DNA from: Dryocola sp032000125
GTDB lineage: Bacteria; Pseudomonadota; Gammaproteobacteria; Enterobacterales; Enterobacteriaceae
Length of the DNA: 64,000 nucleotides
Reading direction: 5' to 3'
Assembly (NCBI GenBank): GCA_032000125.1
Contig: DAMALH010000017.1
Span: 1 to 64,000 of the forward strand
Positions 24,812 to 33,452 of the stretch are shown here, in pieces. The stretch's first letter is position 1. Each line of letters begins with the position of its first letter. Made by a program: the position numbers and the translations under genes. The notes below the pieces were generated by a model. That model searched no databases and was not told the DNA's origin. It saw only the letters and a list, made by a program, of their open reading frames with translations.

Positions 24812-25941
24812 ACGCAGGCATCGTCATTATCGGCTCGGGCTTTGCCGCCCGCCAGCTGGTAAAAAACATACGCAAGCATAACGGCGAAGTCCCCGTTCGC
24901 CTGATTGCCGCAGACAGCATGGATGAGTATAACAAGCCCGATCTCAGCCATGTTATTAGCCTGGATCAGCGTGCAGATGAAATGACCCGGCAGCGCGCCG
25001 GGGAGTTCGCCGAACAGTATAAGCTGACGCTGCACGCCAATAGCTGGGTGTCTGCTATCGATGCCGGTAAACGCGTTGTGCAGTGCGGCGACCAGCAATG
25101 GTCCTATGACAAACTGGTGCTGGCGACCGGCTCAAGCGCGGTGCTGCCGCCGGTTCCCGGCCGCGAGCTGATGCTGACGCTCAACAGCCAGCAGGAATAC
25201 CTCGCCTGCGAAACGGCATTGCGCGATGCGCAGCGGGTGATGATTTTAGGCGGCGGCCTGATTGGCAGCGAACTGGCAATGGATTTTTGCCGCGCCGGTA
25301 AGCAGGTGATTGTGGTAGATAATGCGGCCAGCCTGCTTGCTTCGCTGATGCCTGCGGAAGCGAGCAGCCGCCTGCAATATCGGCTGAACCAGATGGGCGT
25401 CGAGCTGCTGTTTAACCAGCGGCTGGCGTCATTAACCCAAACCCCGGAGGGAATTAATGCGGCGCTGAGCAACGGACGTACCGTCGGCGTTGATGCCGTG
25501 GTTGCCGCAATCGGGCTGCGTCCGAACGTTGAACTGGCGAAACGTGCGGGGCTGGCGGTGAATCGCGGAATTGAGGTTAATCGCCAGCTACAAACCTCTG
25601 ATGCGAATATATACGCGCTGGGCGACTGCGCGGAAATCGAGGGGAAAGTCCTGCCGTTCTTACAGCCGATTCAGTTCAGCGCCATGACGCTTGCTAAAAA
25701 CCTGCTGGGCGCCGCCGACGGGCTGACCCTGCCTGCGATGCTGGTGAAGGTAAAAACGCCGGAGCTGCCGTTGCACCTGGCGGGCGAAACCCAAAGAGCC
25801 GATTTGCACTGGCAAATCACCGCCGAGCCGCAGGGATTAATTGCAAAGGGCTACGATGACGCGCAGCGGCTCAAAGCCTTTATCGTTAGCGAGGCGCATA
25901 TGAAACTGGCTTTTGGCCTGCTGCGGGAGCTGGAGCTGTAA
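24808..25941 (+). CDS. norW: NorW, NADH:flavorubredoxin reductase
   Basis: NorW passes electrons from NADH to the rubredoxin domain of NorV. The 377-residue flavoprotein has an N-terminal FAD-binding Rossmann motif (IVIIGSGFAARQLVKNIR), a NAD-binding motif (VMILGGGLIGSELAMDF, about residues 142-158) and the late FAD motif IYALGDCAEI. Its ATG overlaps the norV stop (ATGA), so the genes are translationally coupled. Confidence 0.97.
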   Translation: MNAGIVIIGSGFAARQLVKNIRKHNGEVPVRLIAADSMDEYNKPDLSHVISLDQRADEMTRQRAGEFAEQYKLTLHANSWVSAIDAGKRVVQCGDQQWSYDKLVLATGSSAVLPPVPGRELMLTLNSQQEYLACETALRDAQRVMILGGGLIGSELAMDFCRAGKQVIVVDNAASLLASLMPAEASSRLQYRLNQMGVELLFNQRLASLTQTPEGINAALSNGRTVGVDAVVAAIGLRPNVELAKRAGLAVNRGIEVNRQLQTSDANIYALGDCAEIEGKVLPFLQPIQFSAMTLAKNLLGAADGLTLPAMLVKVKTPELPLHLAGETQRADLHWQITAEPQGLIAKGYDDAQRLKAFIVSEAHMKLAFGLLRELEL

Positions 25942-25948
25942 GCGGAGG

Positions 25949-26012
25949 TATGCCGGATAGCGTTAACGCTCGCCCGCCCTACGAAATGTGTTGCAGGGCG
26001 GATGAGCGGTGC
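25949..26012. repeat. REP-like palindromic sequence
   Basis: The segment starts TGCCGGATAGCGTTAACGCT and continues with CGCCCGCCCTAC, then the opposing CAGGGCGGATGAGCG. It resembles degenerate enterobacterial REP/BIME units, which carry GCCGGAT-GGCG and CGCC-TATCCGGC-type arms. It lies between the 3' ends of norW and ybaA, the usual place for REP units. Confidence 0.55.
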
Positions 26013-26023
26013 GCAAGCTGAAG

Positions 26024-26377
26024 CTATTCATCCAGTATCGGCATAAACCCGCCATAGATCATCCGCTTGCCATCAAAGGGCATCGACTCGCCGAACGCCT
26101 TCATGCGCGGGTCGGACATTAGCTTTGTATTGGCTTCGTCGCGTGCTTCTTTCGAAGGGTATTCAATCCAGCTAAAGACAACCTCTTCGTCCTCTTCGGC
26201 TTTAACCGCCATCCGAAAATCGGTGAGCTTGCCCTCGGGCACGTCTTCAGCCCAGCATTCTACAATGCGCAGCGCGCCAAACTCCTTAAACAGCGGCGCC
26301 GCTTTGGCTGCCATCTGTCGGTACGCCTCCTTATTAGCGGCGGGAACCGCTACCACAAAACCATCGACATAATGCAT
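26024..26377 (-). CDS. ybaA: YbaA (DUF1428 family)
   Basis: This 117-residue cytosolic protein begins MHYVDGFVVAVPAANKEAYR and ends GKRMIYGGFMPILDE, matching E. coli YbaA closely. DUF1428 proteins have a ferredoxin-like alpha/beta barrel fold; the function is unknown. The ATG at 26377 is chosen because GGAGG lies 6 nt upstream and it matches the family length. It marks the return to the E. coli backbone after the accessory region. Confidence 0.92.
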   Translation of the reverse strand: MHYVDGFVVAVPAANKEAYRQMAAKAAPLFKEFGALRIVECWAEDVPEGKLTDFRMAVKAEEDEEVVFSWIEYPSKEARDEANTKLMSDPRMKAFGESMPFDGKRMIYGGFMPILDE

Positions 26378-26472
26378 TGTTGCCTCCACAGGGTGAGGAT
26401 AACGGGCAGGTAGTTTCCACCCGTGATGATTACGCCAGATAAGTGTAGCGATTAAGAATGGATGCTGCCCAA

Positions 26473-27294
26473 TCAGAATTTGAGCAGCATTTCGTATTGC
26501 GTAACAGGGTCCTGGCGGTAGCCGCAGCTCAGATACAGCGGCGCGACCTGCTCTGGAATGGAACCCGCGGTAGAAAGCCCAGGGAAGCGCTCATGCAGCA
26601 GCGTCAGCAGTTTTTTCGCGTAGCCTTTTCCACGTGCGGCCCTATCAACATACAGCATGCGCAGTTTGGGCTGTTGCGCATTGGGGATCACCATGGCGTA
26701 AGCGACATCGTCAAGCACATAGGCCTTGCCCGGCAATTTATAGAGGGTTTCGGGCGCGCTTAGCCAGGGCAGTCTCAGGCGGCTGTCGGTCATCATCTTT
26801 TTCGCCATCAGCAGCGGATCGGTCTCCAGCAGCTCGCCGGTCGGGCGGAACAGCGTTGAGCCCGGGGCGTGAAAACCGACCAGCGTTTGCTGGCAGACAA
26901 ATCCCATGCGTTGATAAAGCGCCAGGGCGCTGTCGTTACCGACGATGACTTCCAGCCACATTTGCCGATCGCCGCGCGCCCGCGCCTCGTCAATTAGCTG
27001 CTGGATAAACCGTTTGCCATATCCCTGCCCGCGCAGCTCCGGGCGAATCGCAAATGCCGCAAGACGGCTGGTCAGCCCACGGCGCACGATGGCGGCCAGC
27101 GCCTTCGGCTCCCCTTCCTGCAGCCAGACCTTGCTGTCATTAAGGCTGATGTCCTCAGCGCTAAAACGGGTCGCGAAGGCGTCGCCGTCAATGTTAAACG
27201 GCACCAGATACCCTTCAAAACAGTGGGTGAGAATGTGTGCCAGCTGGTGGCTATTCCAGTTTGATGCCGCATGGCTGATAACCGGGTTGTGCAT
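26473..27294 (-). CDS. GNAT-family acetyltransferase with two GNAT-like halves
   Basis: This 273-residue protein has a clear GNAT acetyl-CoA motif in the N-terminal half (RPELRGQGYGKRFIQQLIDE, about residues 82-101). A second, similar motif lies near the C-terminus (DRAARGKGYAKKLLTLLHER). This indicates a tandem GNAT fold. The substrate cannot be told. The ATG at 27294 follows GAGGTCAA. It is absent from this place in E. coli and lies between ybaA and the YczE/MocR pair. Confidence 0.82.
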   Translation of the reverse strand: MHNPVISHAASNWNSHQLAHILTHCFEGYLVPFNIDGDAFATRFSAEDISLNDSKVWLQEGEPKALAAIVRRGLTSRLAAFAIRPELRGQGYGKRFIQQLIDEARARGDRQMWLEVIVGNDSALALYQRMGFVCQQTLVGFHAPGSTLFRPTGELLETDPLLMAKKMMTDSRLRLPWLSAPETLYKLPGKAYVLDDVAYAMVIPNAQQPKLRMLYVDRAARGKGYAKKLLTLLHERFPGLSTAGSIPEQVAPLYLSCGYRQDPVTQYEMLLKF

Positions 27295-27403
27295 TTGACC
27301 TCATCGACGGAAATTTTCTTTCAGACAGATAAGGATAGCCCGATAGAAGCGCGCCACGGCTTCTTCTTATCAGGCTGTGATGCAGATTGAATATGCGGTG
27401 CCT

Positions 27404-28021
27404 CTATGGCGCTACCGTTGGCCTGGCCTGCGGCTTTTCGCGGTGAACGCTTACACGGAACCACGGCAGAAACAGCTGGATCAGCGGGCCAATAGCAAGG
27501 GCATAAAGCACCGTTCCCACTCCCACCGTGCCGCCCATCATCCAGCCCGCAAAAAGCACCGTCAGTTCGATGGCGGTGCGCACGCTGCGGACCGACCAGC
27601 CGGTGCGGGCGTTAATGCCGGTCATTAAGCCGTCTCGCGGGCCGGCGCCAAAACCAGCCCCGATGTACATTCCCGTGGCAACGGCATTTACCACAACGGC
27701 AGACACCAGCAGGATACCGCGCGCGACCAGCGATTCCAGCTGCGGCATTAGCATCAGCGCCGCATCTGCCGCAAGGCCAATCGCAATGACATTACTGATA
27801 GTACCGAGGCCCGGACGCTGCCGCAGAGGGATCCACAGCAGCAGCACCAGCACGCCGACCAGAATGATCACCATGCCGATATTAAGCGAAAACATCTTTG
27901 CCATACCGAGGTGAAAAACGTTCCACGGATCCGCCCCCAAATCGGCACGGACAAACATCGCCGTCGATATCCCGTACAGCGCAAGCCCGATGTAAAGCTG
28001 CATTAATCGACGTGCCATCAT
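27404..28021 (-). CDS. YczE/YyaS/YitT-family membrane protein
   Basis: This 205-residue integral membrane protein has about five hydrophobic helices. The pattern LYIGLALYGISTAMFVRADLG at the start and GAGFGAGPRDGLMTG in the fourth segment are characteristic of the YczE group. Function is not established. In many bacteria such genes are divergent from a MocR-type regulator, as here, where 86 bp with repeated TGGACT words separate the two starts. Confidence 0.85.
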   Translation of the reverse strand: MMARRLMQLYIGLALYGISTAMFVRADLGADPWNVFHLGMAKMFSLNIGMVIILVGVLVLLLWIPLRQRPGLGTISNVIAIGLAADAALMLMPQLESLVARGILLVSAVVVNAVATGMYIGAGFGAGPRDGLMTGINARTGWSVRSVRTAIELTVLFAGWMMGGTVGVGTVLYALAIGPLIQLFLPWFRVSVHREKPQARPTVAP

Positions 28022-28065
28022 TTTTCCACCTCACCTGTTCGTTATGGCTATACTTTCCGTCAAAA

Positions 28066-28104
28066 TGGACTGATTATTAAGGTCCAGTTAACAAAAAGTG
28101 GACT
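28066..28104. promoter_or_regulatory. Candidate MocR operator repeats
   Basis: TGGACT occurs at 28066-28071 and 28099-28104 as a direct repeat with 33-bp spacing. An inverted copy, GGTCCA, is at 28081-28086. Direct repeats about three helical turns apart are the known architecture of MocR-type sites such as that of GabR. The second copy ends 3 bp before the ATG of the MocR gene, suggesting autoregulation. Confidence 0.65.
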
Positions 28105-28107
28105 GCT

Positions 28108-29538
28108 ATGACACAGCGCAGAACGGGAACGGCCTCGCTTATCAAACTGCTGGGGCACTGGCATCAGGGGATTTCCCGCACGCCGGTTTATCGTCAGCTT
28201 GCGGATGGGCTACGTTTATTGATTCTTGACGGCAGGCTGCCGCTGGAAAGCCGGCTGCCCGGCGAACGCGAGCTGGCAACCGCGCTTGGCGTAAGCAGAA
28301 CCACCGTCGCCGCAGCCTTAGGGCAACTGCGGGAAGAGGGATATTTGCTCAGCCGCCACGGTTCAGGGTCCACGACCGTCCTCCCGGAAGGGGGCCTTTC
28401 CGCAACGCCTGCGCCAGGCGTTGCCCCGGTACTGGATCTTTCGACCGCTGCGCTATCCGCCGGCCCGGAAATTCATCAGGCTTATACCAGCGCACTGATA
28501 GCCTTACCCGAGCACCTTGGATCTACCGGTTACGATCAGCGTGGATTACCGGAGCTTCGCGATGCGATTGCCCGGCGTTATGCAGCCCGTGGTCTACCGA
28601 CTACGGCGGATCAAATCATGGTGGTAAACGGCGCGGTAAGCGGTTTTAGCCTGGTGCTGCGGCTGCTGACCGGCCCCGGCGACAGAGTGGTTATCGACCA
28701 TCCCACCTATCCGATGGCGTTAGCCGCGATTAAAGGTGCCTCCTGCCGCCCGGTGTCAGTCAGCCTGCCGCAGCAAGGATGGGATACGGATGGCCTGGCA
28801 GCAACTATCGCCCAGACTTCTCCTCGCCTGGCTTACCTGCTCCCGGACTTCCATAACCCCACCGGACGCTGCATGGACGCCGCTACCCGTGCAATGGTGG
28901 CGGAAATTGCCGCCCGGACCCGCACGGCAATCGTGGCGGATGAAACCATGGCGGATTTATGGTTTGACGAGCCTCCCCCGCCGCCGCTCGCCGCTTTTGA
29001 TGATGCGGACAACGTAATAACGCTTGGCTCGGCCGGAAAAAGTTTCTGGGGCGGCCTGCGCCTGGGGTGGATAAGAGCCTCCTCGCGCACCATCGCCTCA
29101 CTGATTCAGGTGCGAAACTCGCTTGATTTAGGTTCCCCGCTTCTTGAGCAACTGGCGACGATTAGCCTGTTCAATACGGCGGATACTTTTCTGCCGCAGC
29201 GCAGGAAAATGCTGCAGAAACAAAGGGATTTTTGCTCCGCGACCCTAGGTGAACTCTTCCCGGACTGGCGAATCGCCAACGCGCCGCAGGGCGGTCTATC
29301 GTTATGGATTGAGTTACCAGAACCGCTGGCAACCATCTTTGCCGCCGGCGCCGAATCCATCGGCATTCGCATCGGTGCAGGCCCGCGTTTTGGCACAGAA
29401 GGCGCTTTTGAGCGCTATCTGCGCCTGCCCTTCACGCTGGAGCCTGCGCAAATGCGCATCGCGCTCGAACGTCTGCAGCCCGTCTGGAATAACGTGGCGC
29501 AAAACCGCGGATATGTGGAACGCGGGCTAACGGTTTAG
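28108..29538 (+). CDS. MocR-type regulator (GntR HTH fused to aminotransferase-like domain)
   Basis: This 476-residue regulator has an N-terminal winged helix (about residues 25-95; LPGERELATALGVSRTTVAA). It is followed by a fold-type I aminotransferase-like domain with the PLP-binding lysine Lys311 (TLGSAGKSFWGG), DFHNPTGR (about 247-254) and the Asp of VADETMADL. PLP or a PLP-amino-acid adduct is the likely effector. It most likely controls the divergent yczE-like gene and itself. Confidence 0.9.
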   Translation: MTQRRTGTASLIKLLGHWHQGISRTPVYRQLADGLRLLILDGRLPLESRLPGERELATALGVSRTTVAAALGQLREEGYLLSRHGSGSTTVLPEGGLSATPAPGVAPVLDLSTAALSAGPEIHQAYTSALIALPEHLGSTGYDQRGLPELRDAIARRYAARGLPTTADQIMVVNGAVSGFSLVLRLLTGPGDRVVIDHPTYPMALAAIKGASCRPVSVSLPQQGWDTDGLAATIAQTSPRLAYLLPDFHNPTGRCMDAATRAMVAEIAARTRTAIVADETMADLWFDEPPPPPLAAFDDADNVITLGSAGKSFWGGLRLGWIRASSRTIASLIQVRNSLDLGSPLLEQLATISLFNTADTFLPQRRKMLQKQRDFCSATLGELFPDWRIANAPQGGLSLWIELPEPLATIFAAGAESIGIRIGAGPRFGTEGAFERYLRLPFTLEPAQMRIALERLQPVWNNVAQNRGYVERGLTV

Positions 29539-29794
29539 CTACAGCGGCGGTAAACGCCGCTTCACAGGACTGCTTTTCACAATCGACGTATTGCTCTGCG
29601 CGTAATTTGCAAGTTCGTCCAGGGGCGCTATAGAACAAATCACCGGCTGCATAATAAAACGGTCATCGCCGGTAATCTTGTCGCACCCTGTGCATGTCGG
29701 CGAGTTTATGATTTTGCTGGCGGCGACCGGCATCAATATGGGCTGGAGAGAGAAGACGGGTGAAAGCGGCAAAGGCTTTGGGCTAGCCAGAAAT

Positions 29795-29908
29795 GGGTGG
29801 GGGCCCTGCCAGCTACATCCCGGCACACACGTCACCTGCTGCGGCTGCTTCCTTCCGGATCTGACCGAGTTCACAAGTTAGTGTTGCGGGAGAACCAACA
29901 GAGCCCCC
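29795..29908 (-). ncRNA. ffs: 4.5S RNA (signal recognition particle RNA)
   Basis: The minus-strand transcript is 114 nt, exactly the E. coli length. It begins GGGGGCTCTGTTGGTTCTCC and ends GGGCCCCCACCC, with the SRP tetraloop domain ATCCGGAAGGAAGCAGCC in the middle. The terminal sequences pair to form the long hairpin. It binds Ffh and targets inner-membrane proteins to FtsY. Its position between the ybaA and atl backbone genes is as in E. coli. Confidence 0.98.
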
Positions 29909-30073
29909 ATTGAGAGCGCCAGTTACCTGACGCGCTGGCGCATTATCCATGTTGCCCCAGGCAATTGCAAGCCGCTGGCGGTCAGGTGTTGGTTTCTTGC
30001 GCAGGCGCTGTTTTTCCTGGCTCAGGACACGGCGACTGTTATGCTTAGCCATGCCGTTTTTAAGGAGCAAGCT

Positions 30074-30385
30074 ATGGAGAAACACGATTCTTTCCCGCAG
30101 CGGGTTTACCAGATTATTGCCGCTATTCCCCAGGGCCACGTTACCACCTATGGAGATATCGCTTTGCTTGCGGGTTCGCCGCGTGCGGCGCGTCAGGTTG
30201 GCGGCGTGCTTAAGCGTTTGCCGGAAGGCAGCAAGCTACCCTGGCACCGCGTGGTTAACCGCCACGGCGTCATCTCCCTGAAAGGGCCTGATTTACAACG
30301 TCAGCGTGAAGCGCTGCTGTCCGAGGGGATTATGGTTTCCGGGGATGGGCATATCGATATGCAGCGCTACCGCTGGAACTACTAA
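30074..30385 (+). CDS. atl: Alkyltransferase-like protein (Atl/YbaZ)
   Basis: This 103-residue DNA-binding protein resembles the C-terminal domain of O6-alkylguanine-DNA alkyltransferases, but the reactive cysteine is replaced. The motif is PWHRV (residues 56-60) instead of PCHRV. Such proteins bind O6-alkylguanine and route it to nucleotide-excision repair. ATG 30074 follows TAAGGAG and is preferred over an upstream ATG at 30041. The DNA-binding region GSPRAARQVGGVLKR is intact. Confidence 0.95.
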   Translation: MEKHDSFPQRVYQIIAAIPQGHVTTYGDIALLAGSPRAARQVGGVLKRLPEGSKLPWHRVVNRHGVISLKGPDLQRQREALLSEGIMVSGDGHIDMQRYRWNY

Positions 30386-30412
30386 AAAGCGCCTCCGCAG
30401 AGGCGCTAAACA

Positions 30413-30982
30413 TCAAAACGTGGTCGGTGCAGGAACCGCTGAAGAAGGGTTCACCTGCGTCGGCGACGTTGACGGCACGGTTGTTACCGCCCCACCGCCC
30501 GGCTGGACCGGCACCGCAGTTTGCTGGACGGGCACCAGCGTCAGATCCGCTTTCGTACCGCCCTGGTTGATAACCGGCTGCACGGTATCGGTAATAAACA
30601 CCAGCTTATCGTTCACCGTGATTGCAGCGCTCAGGATAATACGCGCGTTTGGCTGGATATCGGCCGGATTAAACGGCAGCACAAAGCTGAACGGCGCCTG
30701 TTTACCTTCGGTACGGGTTACCTTCTGCGCCAGTACCTTAGAAGGGGAGTCGGCAAGGGAAGCATCCGACAGCGTAACCGTCAGCACGGCGTCCGGCGGC
30801 AGTGCAACTTTCTGACGAATCCAGGCCGTACCGGTTACCGATGGCTGTGCAATTACCGGCTGAGCCGTGGTTCCCGAAGTAGACGCGGCGGGCGCCGGAG
30901 TTGGAACGTCTGCAGACTTCTGCGCGCAACCCGCAAGCGTGACCGCGACGGCTAAACCACTTAACACGTGCACAAGTTTCAT
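30413..30982 (-). CDS. ybaY: YbaY lipoprotein (type III secretion system lipoprotein chaperone-like family)
   Basis: This 189-residue outer-membrane or periplasmic lipoprotein has a signal ending in LAGC (Cys19). An Ala/Pro/Thr-rich linker follows, then the YbaY beta-domain (WIRQKVALPPDAVLTVTLSD; RIILSAAITVNDKLVFITD) and a long Pro/Thr/Val-rich tail. The function is unknown in E. coli. ATG 30982 follows AAGGAG. It ends 27 bp from the convergent atl gene. Confidence 0.9.
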   Translation of the reverse strand: MKLVHVLSGLAVAVTLAGCAQKSADVPTPAPAASTSGTTAQPVIAQPSVTGTAWIRQKVALPPDAVLTVTLSDASLADSPSKVLAQKVTRTEGKQAPFSFVLPFNPADIQPNARIILSAAITVNDKLVFITDTVQPVINQGGTKADLTLVPVQQTAVPVQPGGGAVTTVPSTSPTQVNPSSAVPAPTTF

Positions 30983-31198
30983 TGATTTGTTCTCCTTATT
31001 ATCAATGCACCAGTGGGCGCTGTGTCCCACAAGTAATGAGTGGTTAAAACAGGTTTACCACGCTAAGTGTGGCACATGTCACTGAATTTTGCCTGGAACG
31101 CCCTTTCTTATCAGGTCGGGCCAGTACTCGATTGATGTTGATAGCATGTTATAATCAGGCGACTAACGCGCGGGTTATCTATTTATTGAGGATGTTCT

Positions 31199-32059
31199 AT
31201 GAGTCAGGCGCTCAGCAATTTATTGGCTTTGCTCAATCTGGAAAAGATTGAAGAAGGCTTGTTTCGGGGCCAGAGCGAAGATTTAGGTTTACGCCAGGTA
31301 TTCGGTGGCCAGGTCGTGGGTCAGGCGCTTTATGCTGCTAAAGAAACCGTGCCGGCGGAGCGTCTGGTCCACTCCTTCCACAGCTATTTCCTGCGCCCCG
31401 GCGACAGCCTGAAACCCATCGTTTATGACGTTGAAACGCTGCGCGACGGCAAAAGCTTTAGCGCCCGCCGCGTCGCTGCCGTACAAAATGGCAAGCCAAT
31501 TTTCTATATGACCGCCTCATTCCAGGCGCCGGAGCCGGGCTTTGAGCATCAAAAAACCATGCCGCAGGCTCCTTCGCCTGAAGGGCTGATGTCAGAAACG
31601 GATATTGCCCGCTCTGTCGAAAAGTTTCTCCCGCCGCAGGTGAGAGAAAAGTTCCTTTGTGAAAAACCGCTGGAGATTCGTCCGGTAGAGTTTCATAACC
31701 CGCTAAAAGGGCATCAGGCGGAGCCTGCCCGCCAGACGTGGCTGCGCGCCAACGGCAAAATGCCGGACGACCTGCGGGTGCATCAATATCTGCTGGGCTA
31801 CGCCTCAGATTTTAATTTTCTGCCAACCGCCCTCCAGCCGCACGGCATCGGTTTTCTGGAGCCGGGCATACAGATAGCGACTATCGACCATTCCATGTGG
31901 TTCCACCGCCCGTTCGACATGAACGAATGGCTGCTTTACAGCGTTGAAAGTACATCGGCATCAAGCGCGCGTGGCTTTGTACGCGGTGAGTTTTATAACC
32001 AGGACGGCCTGCTGGTTGCGTCGACGGTGCAGGAAGGGGTAATGCGTAAGCGGAGCTAA
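31199..32059 (+). CDS. tesB: Acyl-CoA thioesterase II
   Basis: TesB hydrolyses a broad range of acyl-CoAs to free fatty acids. The length of 286 residues equals E. coli TesB. The double hot-dog fold is evident in the two halves, with VFGGQVVGQALYAAKETV and DHSMWFHRPFDMNEWLLYS; the catalytic Asp, Thr/Ser and Gln region is intact (DHSMWFHR; VQEGVMR). ATG 31199 follows TTGAGGATG. A terminator lies just after the stop. Confidence 0.97.
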   Translation: MSQALSNLLALLNLEKIEEGLFRGQSEDLGLRQVFGGQVVGQALYAAKETVPAERLVHSFHSYFLRPGDSLKPIVYDVETLRDGKSFSARRVAAVQNGKPIFYMTASFQAPEPGFEHQKTMPQAPSPEGLMSETDIARSVEKFLPPQVREKFLCEKPLEIRPVEFHNPLKGHQAEPARQTWLRANGKMPDDLRVHQYLLGYASDFNFLPTALQPHGIGFLEPGIQIATIDHSMWFHRPFDMNEWLLYSVESTSASSARGFVRGEFYNQDGLLVASTVQEGVMRKRS

Positions 32060-32065
32060 GCAATC

Positions 32066-32090
32066 ACCACCTCTCCAGGAGGTGGTTTAG
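32066..32090 (+). terminator. Terminator of tesB
   Basis: ACCACCTC (32066-32073) pairs with GAGGTGGT (32079-32086) around a 5-nt loop and is followed by a short T-run. It lies 6 bp after the tesB stop. Confidence 0.75.
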
Positions 32091-32100
32091 GGGTGACAAT

Positions 32101-32131
32101 AACATCCTCTCTCTGACCGGGAGAGGATGTT
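32101..32131 (-). terminator. Terminator of glnK-amtB
   Basis: AACATCCTCTC (32101-32111) pairs with GAGAGGATGTT (32121-32131). On the minus strand it follows the amtB stop by four bases and is trailed by ATT. The stem also has TTTT on the plus side, so it may act in both directions. Confidence 0.7.
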
Positions 32132-32135
32132 TTAA

Positions 32136-33422
32136 CTATGCGTTGTAAGCGTTCTCGCCGTGGCTGTTCACATCCAGCCCTTCGCGCTCCTGCTCTTCTG
32201 GAACGCGCAGGCCAACGGTCAGGTCAGCGATTTTAAAGCCGATAAAGGCCACCACGGCGGACCACAGAATAGTCACGCCAATGCTCTCCAACTGCACCAA
32301 AACCTGATGGCCCATGGTTACGCCTTCTGCGTAGCCAACGCCGCCCAGCGAAGCTGCGGCAAAGATGCCGGTCATAATGCAGCCAACGATGCCGCAAACG
32401 CCGTGCACGCCGAACACATCGCAAGGGTCGTCAACGCGCAGCCATTTTTTCAGCAGCGTCACGCCCCACAACCCCGCAAGCCCTGCGGCGATACCGATAA
32501 TAAGCGCGCCGCCAACGCCAACATAGCCACAGGCCGGAGTGATGCCGACCAGCCCCGCAATTGCCCCGGAACAGGCGCCCAGCAGCGAGGGCTTACCGCG
32601 CAGCGTCCACTCGCCAAAAATCCAGCCCAGCACCGCAGCCGCCGTTGCGACAACCGTATTCACGAAGGCCAGAGCGGCGATTTCGTTAGCGGAGCTTGCA
32701 GAACCGGCATTAAAGCCAAACCAGCCAAAGTAGAGGATGGCGGTGCCCATAAAGACCATCGGCAGATTATGGGGTTTGAATGCTTCTTTACCGTAGCCCA
32801 CTCGTTTGCCAACCAGATAAGCCCCCACCAGGCCCGCGACAGCGGCGTTAATATGCACAACCGTACCGCCTGCGAAGTCCATCGCGCCGTGCGTCCCCAG
32901 CAGCCCGCCGCCCCAGACCATATGCGCAATCGGCACGTAGGAAAGCGTCAGCCAGACCAGCACGAAAATCAGCACGGCGGAAAATTTAATACGTTCGGCC
33001 AGCGCCCCGACAATCAGCCCTACGGTGATGCAGGCGAAAGAGCCCTGGAACGCGACGTGAATATACTGATAAAAAGATCCCATCAGCGCGGTTAGCTGAA
33101 TATTTTTGAGCATTACCCAGTCGAAGTTGCCAAAGAAGCTGCCGCCCGTACCAAAAGCCAGCGTATAGCCGTAAACCACCCACAGTACGCAAACCAGCGC
33201 GAAGGTTACCGAAACCTGCGTCAGCATTGAAAGCACGTTTTTGGAGCGAATCAGACCGCCGTAGAACAGCGCAAGCCCAGGAATGGTCATAAACAGCACC
33301 AGCGCGGTGCAAATCATCATAAAGGCATTATCTGCCTTATCGGCTACGGCCGGAGCGGCCTGTGCCAGCGATGGCGCAAGCGCCAGGGCCACAACGCCTG
33401 ATACGGAGGCTAATTTCTTCAT
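32136..33422 (-). CDS. amtB: AmtB ammonium channel
   Basis: AmtB is the trimeric inner-membrane ammonium transporter, blocked by GlnK when nitrogen is plentiful. From ATG 33422 the protein is 428 residues, as in E. coli. A cleavable signal (MKKLASVSGVVALALAPSLA) precedes eleven helices. The motifs FFGNFDWVM, AHMVWGGGLLG and GGTVVHINAAVAGLVGA are typical. It is the second gene of the glnK-amtB operon, 30 bp downstream of glnK. Confidence 0.98.
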   Translation of the reverse strand: MKKLASVSGVVALALAPSLAQAAPAVADKADNAFMMICTALVLFMTIPGLALFYGGLIRSKNVLSMLTQVSVTFALVCVLWVVYGYTLAFGTGGSFFGNFDWVMLKNIQLTALMGSFYQYIHVAFQGSFACITVGLIVGALAERIKFSAVLIFVLVWLTLSYVPIAHMVWGGGLLGTHGAMDFAGGTVVHINAAVAGLVGAYLVGKRVGYGKEAFKPHNLPMVFMGTAILYFGWFGFNAGSASSANEIAALAFVNTVVATAAAVLGWIFGEWTLRGKPSLLGACSGAIAGLVGITPACGYVGVGGALIIGIAAGLAGLWGVTLLKKWLRVDDPCDVFGVHGVCGIVGCIMTGIFAAASLGGVGYAEGVTMGHQVLVQLESIGVTILWSAVVAFIGFKIADLTVGLRVPEEQEREGLDVNSHGENAYNA

Positions 33423-33452
33423 TTTTTCTGTCCCTTTCACGATTGGGGAGGC

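Noticed and set aside
10557..26023. Integrative element with integrase and attachment sites
   Set aside because: No integrase, transposase, tRNA gene or flanking direct repeat was seen at either border.
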